Shown piece after piece: positions 50,219-53,305 of a DNA stretch of 53,305 nt. Position 1 is the first letter of the stretch. Each line of letters begins with the position of its first letter. This DNA is from Bacteroidota bacterium (GTDB lineage Bacteria > Bacteroidota > Bacteroidia > Sphingobacteriales > Sphingobacteriaceae). The DNA is taken from the NCBI GenBank assembly GCA_013288685.1, contig JABDBM010000020.1, positions 1 through 53,305 of the forward strand, in the 5' to 3' direction. Position numbers and translations under genes: made by a program. The notes under the pieces are model-generated. The model saw only the letters and a list, made by a program, of their open reading frames with translations, searched no databases and was not told the origin of the DNA.

Positions 50219-51940
50219 CTATTTTACTTCATATACCACAGCTTCGTAAGGTCTTAATTGTCCATTTTTAGAGGGGTTGTTATAATTATCGATTAAAACG
50301 CGCGCTTTACTTAAATTGATACCTGTATGCGCCGCCGCCGTTTTGGCGCTAAAATTCAGCATCACTAAAAACTTTCTCCCGTTCAATACCCTGGTATAGC
50401 AATAGGTATCCGGGTTTTGCTTGTCCAGCAGGGTGTATCTGCCGTAAACCAGCACCAGGTTATCTTTGCGAAGCTTCACGATTTTGCGAAAGTAGTTTAA
50501 TGCCGAATTTGGGTCTTTTTCTTCGTCAGTCTCATTAATAGTTTTGTAATTTTTATTCACCTGAATCCATGGGGTACCTGAAGTGAAACCAGCATTGGCT
50601 GTTTCGTTCCATTGAAATGGTGTACGGCCGTTGTCGCGGCAATCATAGGCTATGCGTTTCAAAAACTGGGGTATATCGCCGCCGGTGTTTTTTACGTGCC
50701 TATATTCATTTAGGGTGGCCATATCGCGGTAATCTTCAATTTGGGTGAAGCCCGCGTTGGTCATGCCAAGTTCATCGCCATTATAATAGTACGGCGTGCC
50801 GCGCATGGTCATGATAAATGTGGTAAGCATTTCGGACGATAACTCCCTAAATTCCGGACTGTCGTTTCCGAACCGGCTTACCATCCGAGCCTGGTCATGA
50901 TTGGCTAAAAATACCGATAACCATCCCTTTTTCTCAAAAGCACTATCCAGCCGACTGAAAACTTGTTTAAAATGCAGCAGGCTATAACCATCAGGTTTGG
51001 CAATGTCTACACCATCAAAAGGATAAGCCATATTTAACTCATGCCGTTCTGCATCAACTAAGTTATGAGCATCGGTCAAACTGTTGCCTGCACCTTCGGC
51101 CACGCTCATCACGTTATATTTGCTTAGCACTTGTTTATTCATTTCCCTCAAGTAGCCGTGCAAATTGCCCTGCATGGCATAATATTGGCTGAAGTTTTTT
51201 TCAAACCCATTAGGGAAAGCCGGAAACGTAGTGTCCTTTGCCGCAAACTGAAAGGCATCCAGCCTGAAACCGTCGATACCTTTGTTGGCCCAATACTTCA
51301 TAATGGCATATACCTCGCTGCGTAATTTGGGGTTCTCCCAGTTTAAATCGGGCTGCTTGCGCGAAAAATAATGCAGGTAGTAGGCGTTGGTTAATGAGTC
51401 GTACCGCCAGGCATCGTGATTAACATCAAATAAGCTATAACGATAAGGAGGTTTTCCTCGTTCGGCGTTCCACCAATGGTAATAATTACGATAAGGGTTG
51501 GTTCTTGAACTGCGGCTTTGTTTAAACCATTCGTGTTCATCGCTGCTATGGTTTACTACCAGGTCCATCACCAGTTTAATGCCGCGCTGGTGCATGCCTT
51601 TGAGCAGGGTATCAAAATCGGCCATGGTGCCAAAATCTTTCATTATGTTGCGGTAATCGCTCACATCATAACCATTATCATCATTAGGCGAACTGTAAAT
51701 AGGGTTGAGCCAAACCACGTTAACGCCAAGGCTTTTTATATAATCGAGTTTGGAGATGATGCCTTTTAAATCGCCGATGCCATCGCCATTGTTATCCTTA
51801 AAACTGCGGGGGTATATTTGGTAAACTATGGCTTCTTTCCACCATTTACGGTTGATAGCTCCTTTATTTTGCGAGTAACATAAAGAACACGTAAACAGAA
51901 ACGCGACGATAATAACCGTTTGCAGGATTATTCTTTTCAT
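50219..51940 (-). CDS. Secreted GH13 alpha-glucosidase-type enzyme
   Basis: A GH13 enzyme of the alpha-amylase/oligo-glucosidase group. I take ATG 51940 (MKRIILQTVIIVAFLFTCSL), which gives a signal peptide and 573 residues; the frame extends 21 codons upstream without one. Motifs: 'WWKEAIVYQIYPRSFKD', 'DLVVNHSSDEHEWF', nucleophile Asp228 in 'GFRLDAFQF', acid/base Glu282 in 'SVAEGAG', and transition-state Asp349 in 'FLANHDQAR'. Substrate is probably a short alpha-glucan. It is the upstream member of the GH13-GH5-galM run. Confidence 0.93.
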   Translation of the reverse strand: MKRIILQTVIIVAFLFTCSLCYSQNKGAINRKWWKEAIVYQIYPRSFKDNNGDGIGDLKGIISKLDYIKSLGVNVVWLNPIYSSPNDDNGYDVSDYRNIMKDFGTMADFDTLLKGMHQRGIKLVMDLVVNHSSDEHEWFKQSRSSRTNPYRNYYHWWNAERGKPPYRYSLFDVNHDAWRYDSLTNAYYLHYFSRKQPDLNWENPKLRSEVYAIMKYWANKGIDGFRLDAFQFAAKDTTFPAFPNGFEKNFSQYYAMQGNLHGYLREMNKQVLSKYNVMSVAEGAGNSLTDAHNLVDAERHELNMAYPFDGVDIAKPDGYSLLHFKQVFSRLDSAFEKKGWLSVFLANHDQARMVSRFGNDSPEFRELSSEMLTTFIMTMRGTPYYYNGDELGMTNAGFTQIEDYRDMATLNEYRHVKNTGGDIPQFLKRIAYDCRDNGRTPFQWNETANAGFTSGTPWIQVNKNYKTINETDEEKDPNSALNYFRKIVKLRKDNLVLVYGRYTLLDKQNPDTYCYTRVLNGRKFLVMLNFSAKTAAAHTGINLSKARVLIDNYNNPSKNGQLRPYEAVVYEVK

Positions 51941-51956
51941 GATTGAACGATTAAAC

Positions 51957-52019
51957 AGATTAATTGGCTTTTCAAACCTAATCAACTTATTTAACCAAAT
52001 CAACTTAATCTAACCAATT
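51957..52019. repeat. Short inverted repeat upstream of GH13 gene
   Basis: AGATTAA (51957-51963) and TTAATCT (52005-52011), plus AATTGG (51962-51967) and CCAATT (52014-52019), in an AT-rich stretch between the HAD gene and the GH13 start. It is a weak imperfect palindrome similar in style to the other intergenic repeats. Confidence 0.4.
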
Positions 52020-52026
52020 CCCGACA

Positions 52027-52896
52027 TCAAAAACCAAATTCTCCAAGCTCTACAACAGCATTATCACAAATATAGGTAGGTACTATACCGGTCGCGGCAA
52101 TCCGGGTTTCGGCATTGTGGGGGAGGGTATTGCCAGATAATACCAGTACGGTATCTAATCCAAATTTATTGCCGCCTAAAATGTCAGTTTGCAGGGTATC
52201 GCCCACCATCACAATTTCGTTTTTACTGATGGGCCGCCGCTCGCGGATCAAATCATAAGCGAACATAAACATCTGCGAATCGGGTTTGCCGAAACGGATG
52301 AAATTTTTGCCCACAATGTTTTCAACCATTGAAGCGATACTGCCGATGGCGATAGAAACGTCATTAGCTGATAGGGGATAGGCATGATCGGTATTGGCTA
52401 CAATTACCGGTATATTTCGCTTTCGCAGGATGTTAACCGCTTTATTTATATCCTCGAACCAGCTAAACCCCTCATCATCCAAAAATATCAGTGCGCTTAC
52501 TTTGTCCATATTGCTTGCGTTCACTTCACTTACGGGCATGGTATGGCAGCCGGGGCTTTCTATATAATGCGACGATTCGGGTGTGCCTAAGTATGCTACA
52601 ATTCCGTGGTCAACCTTCAAATCCAGGTACTCTTTGGTTAACATGCCCGATGACACGATCCTGTCGGGAGTAATGGCCATCAATCCTTTATTATGGTAGC
52701 TCTGCGCCAATTGCAGCGGACTGCGTGAAGCGTCGTTGGTAACAATATAATACTCCTTTTTTTGCGCTTCCAGGTAAGCAAACGTTCGCTCAATGCCAGG
52801 CATTAGTCCCTGGTGTGTTTTTAAAACACCAAACGCATCAAAGAAAATTACGTTGTATTTGTCGATTATCGATTTAAAGTTTTCAATGCGTTTCAT
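52027..52896 (-). CDS. HAD-IIA family hydrolase
   Basis: A 289-residue protein of the HAD superfamily, subclass IIA. Motif I is '[15 protein letters not shown]' with nucleophile Asp20; the second acid of D-x-D is replaced by Phe22, as in a subgroup with D-x-W/F-G. Motif II is near '[11 protein letters not shown]', and motifs III-IV are in '[11 protein letters not shown]' and '[15 protein letters not shown]'. These enzymes dephosphorylate small metabolites. The substrate is unknown. It lies upstream of the glycosidase genes, behind a palindromic repeat. Confidence 0.85.
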   Translation of the reverse strand: MKRIENFKSIIDKYNVIFFDAFGVLKTHQGLMPGIERTFAYLEAQKKEYYIVTNDASRSPLQLAQSYHNKGLMAITPDRIVSSGMLTKEYLDLKVDHGIVAYLGTPESSHYIESPGCHTMPVSEVNASNMDKVSALIFLDDEGFSWFEDINKAVNILRKRNIPVIVANTDHAYPLSANDVSIAIGSIASMVENIVGKNFIRFGKPDSQMFMFAYDLIRERRPISKNEIVMVGDTLQTDILGGNKFGLDTVLVLSGNTLPHNAETRIAATGIVPTYICDNAVVELGEFGF

Positions 52897-52900
52897 TGTA

Positions 52901-52992
52901 GAGATTAGAGGTTGGAGTTTAGAGATTAGTATCTTGTTTGATTAGAGATTGGAGGTTAGAAAAGAAAGTTATTCTAACCTCTAATCTCCAGT
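52901..52992. repeat. Palindromic repeat (GAGGTTAG type), copy 2
   Basis: GAGGTTAGAA (52952-52961) pairs with TTCTAACCTC (52972-52981), surrounded by repeated AGAGATTAG and AATCTCC words. It lies between the HAD gene and the gene at the window end, and shares its words with 40438-40488. Confidence 0.65.
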
Positions 52993-53036
52993 CCCTTATC
53001 TCTTTTTTAGCTATGAACCATGCACTATGAACTTCT

Positions 53037-53305
53037 TCACCTCAACCCCAGCTCCTCAATAATCCGCTCAGCGTCAAAATCCCGGTCTACCGATGGCAGG
53101 TAAATTTCGAATGCTTCGGCTTGCAGTTTTTTGGCGTATTGTTCGTTAAAGAAGTACTTGCCGTCTTTAATCACATAGTTCAATATGAAAAAGCGGTAGG
53201 CCTCCTTCAAAAAGCGTATTTCGTTTGCTGTTAGCGGGTTTACTTTGTGATATTCCCTTAAAAACAGGATAAACCGTTCCTCATTCATGGTGCCGATGTA
53301 ATAGC
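53037..53305 (-). CDS. Possible phosphotransferase, C-terminal part only
   Basis: The frame is open to the window edge (residues read YYIGT before the internal Met), so the gene starts outside the window and only about 89 residues are visible. The segment 'MNEERFILFLREYHKVNPL' followed by 'AYRFFILNYVIKD' resembles the end of aminoglycoside/choline-kinase-like phosphotransferases, in which a helical tail follows the active site. The catalytic part is not visible, so the call is tentative. Confidence 0.4.
   Translation of the reverse strand, partial: YYIGTMNEERFILFLREYHKVNPLTANEIRFLKEAYRFFILNYVIKDGKYFFNEQYAKKLQAEAFEIYLPSVDRDFDAERIIEELGLR

Overview
The window looks like a chromosomal segment of a Bacteroidota bacterium, most likely of the Sphingobacteriaceae (Mucilaginibacter/Pedobacter type). 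This is inferred from gene content and signals, not from a database match. The signs are moderate GC, promoters of the Bacteroidota type (TTTG, about 19 bases, TAnnTTTG), few Shine-Dalgarno sites, many TonB C-terminal-domain proteins, a GxxExxY protein, a type II glutamine synthetase and many palindromic intergenic repeats. No tRNA, rRNA, CRISPR array, insertion sequence or prophage was seen.

Layout. Positions 1-2062 hold the end of an unknown gene, a TPR protein and the ribosomal pair rplU-rpmA, closed by a strong terminator. Positions 2.1-8.9 kb (minus strand) hold RNase R and then a tight run: polyprenyl diphosphate synthase, two secreted TonB-domain proteins, an M1 metallopeptidase and a further TonB-domain protein. 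Positions 9.0-9.7 kb carry an antitoxin-like gene and a frameshifted PIN toxin. Positions 9.8-12.2 kb carry a fused peptide-type ABC ATPase and a PolB-like exonuclease. Positions 12.4-21.2 kb form a cell-envelope block: penicillin-binding protein 1C, a family 2 glycosyltransferase and a 1867-residue alpha-2-macroglobulin-like protein with an intact thioester motif.

Positions 21.3-27.1 kb hold an intact PIN toxin-antitoxin pair, an S9 peptidase, an unknown gene and topA. Positions 27.4-31.6 kb hold an Rpn-like nuclease, an unknown partner, mnmA, a DUF2459 protein and an unlisted 30-residue membrane peptide with its own promoter and terminator. Positions 31.6-39.9 kb hold proA-proB, a duplicated pair of YwqK-repeat/TonB-domain proteins, mdh, a lipoprotein and a type II glutamine synthetase.

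Positions 40.0-46.8 kb are a molybdenum-cofactor cluster: moaE, a MoeB-rhodanese protein, a MobB-like/MobA fusion, moaC, a GxxExxY gene, moeA, moaA and a MocA-like enzyme. MoaA and MoaC make the first intermediate, MoaE with MoeB handles sulfur insertion, MoeA inserts molybdenum, and the MobA and MocA types add GMP or CMP. No moaD was seen. Positions 47.0-53.3 kb hold a zeta-type kinase with a small partner, a sugar-processing run (GH13, GH5-like, galM), a HAD-IIA protein and the end of a possible phosphotransferase.

The least ordinary things are the anchorless TonB-domain proteins (five genes, six domains), the 30-residue membrane peptide, and at least eight unrelated palindromic repeats placed at gene ends.
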